From positions 1 through 31,549 of the IMG/VR virus record IMGVR_UViG_3300048780_000146: a DNA stretch of 31,549 nucleotides. One strand, 5' to 3'. The notes under the pieces are model-generated. The model was not told where the DNA came from and ran no database searches. It was given only the letters and a program-made list of their open reading frames with translations. Below, piece by piece: positions 30,177 to 31,549 of the stretch. The stretch comes from a virus. The translations under genes were made by a program, and so were the position numbers. How positions within the stretch are numbered: the stretch's first letter is position 1; every line of letters begins with the position of its first letter.

Positions 30177-31467
30177 CGGCGCGCCTTCTCATATCTCGCG
30201 CGATCTCTCTCAATCTCGCGCGCGGCGTGAAACTCGTCAGGAAGTCAGCCGGGTGCGGTTCGTCGATGTCGTATTTCCGCAAGTACGGCGCCAAGTCGAA
30301 GTGTGTGGAAACTCTGCGCACCTTATCCGCCGATGGGTTGGATTGAAGCTTGGGAGCAAAGCATATCGCTTCCCATAGTTTGTCCGTGCCAGGCGTCGCT
30401 CGCTCGGCGACTACGGTCACCAGGTGCGACCAAGGCCCTTCGTTGCTGAAACTGTGCATGGCTCGCAGGTTTGGACGGTCAACAATTACCTGCGCAGAAA
30501 GCTCAGACATCGACGGCATGAGCCGCACTGGCTCCCATTGCATTGGGGTCAAATTGGATGGCCTGAATGGTGTTGATTGCAGGACCACGATGACCCTCCC
30601 GCGCGGTTGAGCTGAAGCGAACGTGCCATACAGCTCATCCTTGTCCGCTTGGTTTTCAGTCGGCATGTTGCTGATGTTGTAGGCGAGCACCGTGCTTGTG
30701 CCGCCGAAGCTGCCCACTCTCTCAAGGCCTTCCACAACGTCATGACCTGTGATGTTTTTGCCGTAGCATCGGCGTAGTCGAGCCGAGAACCCATCAAGGG
30801 CAGTGCGAATTCTCCCGTGTTTGTGGTCAATGCCACGCAACCTGTCCCATGTGATCTCGGGGGACGATGTGGAGACCGACGTCTGCACGTAGTCCCCAGC
30901 TGGCCCTCTGTACTGGCGTGCCCATGAGTAGTGGCAAAACTTGCACTTACGCTTGCACCCCATGAATCCCTCAGCACGGCCATTTATGGCATGTGGGTAC
31001 AGCTCCGACTGTCCAAGCGTAACGGGTGTGATATCGGGAAGGTTCATCACGGACGGATGAACGAAGGGTTGACGGTCAAGCGCCGCTTGCACGAGGTCCA
31101 CAGCGAAAAATTCAGATCTCCCAAACGCCGCATAGTCCACAAGATGGCGCACAACTGTCGGATTCTGCATCCCGGCGCCGCCGGCGACTACGCGGAAAGG
31201 ACGCCTTTCGGCTTTCCATGACGGCATCCTGCCCACCGCCTGTGTGAGCGCCAGCAAGTCATAGGTTGAGGTCATCGACACCAGCACCACCTGATGCTCG
31301 CGCGCAGACTCTGGCGAGCAGTACCCGACCTCGATTCCAGAACGGCGAAGGACATCGGCGATCACCTCGACGCCAAGGTTGCCAAGCCCGTCAAACGACT
31401 CATCTTCGCTACGTTTCTTGGCGGCCTGATAGACGAGAATGGCGACCTCTGGGCTATTTGTCGACAT
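30169..31467 (-). CDS. Radical SAM protein with cobalamin-binding-like N-terminal domain
   Basis: 432 residues from ATG 31467; a GTG at 31479 is also possible. Residues about 1-135 look like a B12-binding-type Rossmann domain (VVLVSMTSTYDLLAL, FRVVAGGAGMQNPTVVRHLV, then DYAAFGRSE), as in B12-binding radical SAM enzymes, but no DxHxxG cobalamin-ligand motif was seen. The radical SAM site is GFMGCKRKCKFCHYSW with C171-x3-C175-x2-C178 binding a 4Fe-4S cluster. The rest is the barrel. Such enzymes perform methylations, methylthiolations and rearrangements. It overlaps the terminase small gene by 8 bases and so is co-translated with packaging genes; a role in modifying phage DNA, RNA or protein is inference. 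Confidence 0.82.
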   Translation of the reverse strand: MSTNSPEVAILVYQAAKKRSEDESFDGLGNLGVEVIADVLRRSGIEVGYCSPESAREHQVVLVSMTSTYDLLALTQAVGRMPSWKAERRPFRVVAGGAGMQNPTVVRHLVDYAAFGRSEFFAVDLVQAALDRQPFVHPSVMNLPDITPVTLGQSELYPHAINGRAEGFMGCKRKCKFCHYSWARQYRGPAGDYVQTSVSTSSPEITWDRLRGIDHKHGRIRTALDGFSARLRRCYGKNITGHDVVEGLERVGSFGGTSTVLAYNISNMPTENQADKDELYGTFASAQPRGRVIVVLQSTPFRPSNLTPMQWEPVRLMPSMSELSAQVIVDRPNLRAMHSFSNEGPWSHLVTVVAERATPGTDKLWEAICFAPKLQSNPSADKVRRVSTHFDLAPYLRKYDIDEPHPADFLTSFTPRARLREIARDMRRRADG

Positions 31468-31549
31468 AGCGAAACCCACACTTCGGGCACGTTGACAGCT
31501 CGTTGGATGTCGAATCCTCGCCGGTCAGCTTGCCAAGCTCATCGTCATT
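31454..31549 (-). CDS. Partial CDS ending in a zinc-ribbon-like motif
   Basis: The 3' end of a gene entering from the right edge. The last 31 codons include TCPKCGFRYVDK, half of a zinc ribbon (CxxC), after an acidic stretch. It overlaps the start of the radical SAM gene by 14 bases, so both are in one operon. Its function cannot be told from this piece. Confidence 0.6.
   Translation of the reverse strand, partial: NDDELGKLTGEDSTSNELSTCPKCGFRYVDK

Noticed and set aside
1-31549. CRISPR arrays, tRNA or rRNA genes, attachment sites, integrase
   Set aside because: None were visible: no regularly spaced repeats, no tRNA cloverleaf or GTTCGAA-type arm with matching stems, and no recombinase gene.

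Overview
The window is an almost unbroken structural and packaging module of a contractile-tailed (myovirus-type) phage or prophage. Nearly every gene lies on the minus strand, so the module is read from base 31549 down to base 1. The DNA is GC-rich, genes are packed with many 1-8 base stop/start overlaps (TGATG, ATGA, GTGA), and strong AGGAG-type ribosome sites are common. The host cannot be named. High GC and a phage lytic transglycosylase with a cleavable signal suggest a Gram-negative, high-GC soil or water bacterium, but that is inference. No integrase, repressor or attachment site is visible, so lytic phage versus prophage is open.

In transcription order: the 3' end of a zinc-ribbon gene; a radical SAM protein with a cobalamin-binding-like N-terminus; small and large terminase; portal; a HAD phosphatase-like / HExxH metallopeptidase-like fusion; a one-helix Cys-rich membrane protein; a CxxC protein; an HNH endonuclease; a tiny AP2-like protein; and a Mu F-like minor head protein. 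Then comes a foreign block (about 22682 to 19446). It holds the C-terminal half of an IS1595/ISXO2-type transposase fused in frame to the first ~45 codons of a phage zinc/HNH-like gene, a 44-residue basic protein, and a single-chain restriction-modification protein (PD-(D/E)xK nuclease, N6-adenine methylase, target recognition). A lone plus-strand HTH gene (19117-19329) sits at the far edge of this block.

The phage module resumes with an acidic protein, three small proteins, two paralogous decoration-like proteins, a possible 34-residue protein, scaffold and major capsid. A 533-base gap with two UUCG hairpins follows the capsid gene. Next come head-tail connector and neck genes (including a tandem paralogous pair), tail terminator-like genes, sheath, tube, and a tail assembly chaperone with a programmed -1 frameshift at T TTT TTA. 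The window ends with tape measure, signal-peptide lytic transglycosylase, LysM-type tail protein, baseplate hub, gpV-type spike, two small baseplate-region proteins (one collagen-like) and the start of another gene.

The parts that go beyond a routine phage module are: (1) the radical SAM gene coupled to the terminase operon; (2) the HAD-zincin fusion behind the portal; (3) the transposase / small basic protein / one-chain RM cassette with overlapping reading frames, which looks like the remnant of a transporter IS that carried a defence gene into the phage head operon. All family assignments are made by eye from motifs and gene order, not by database search.
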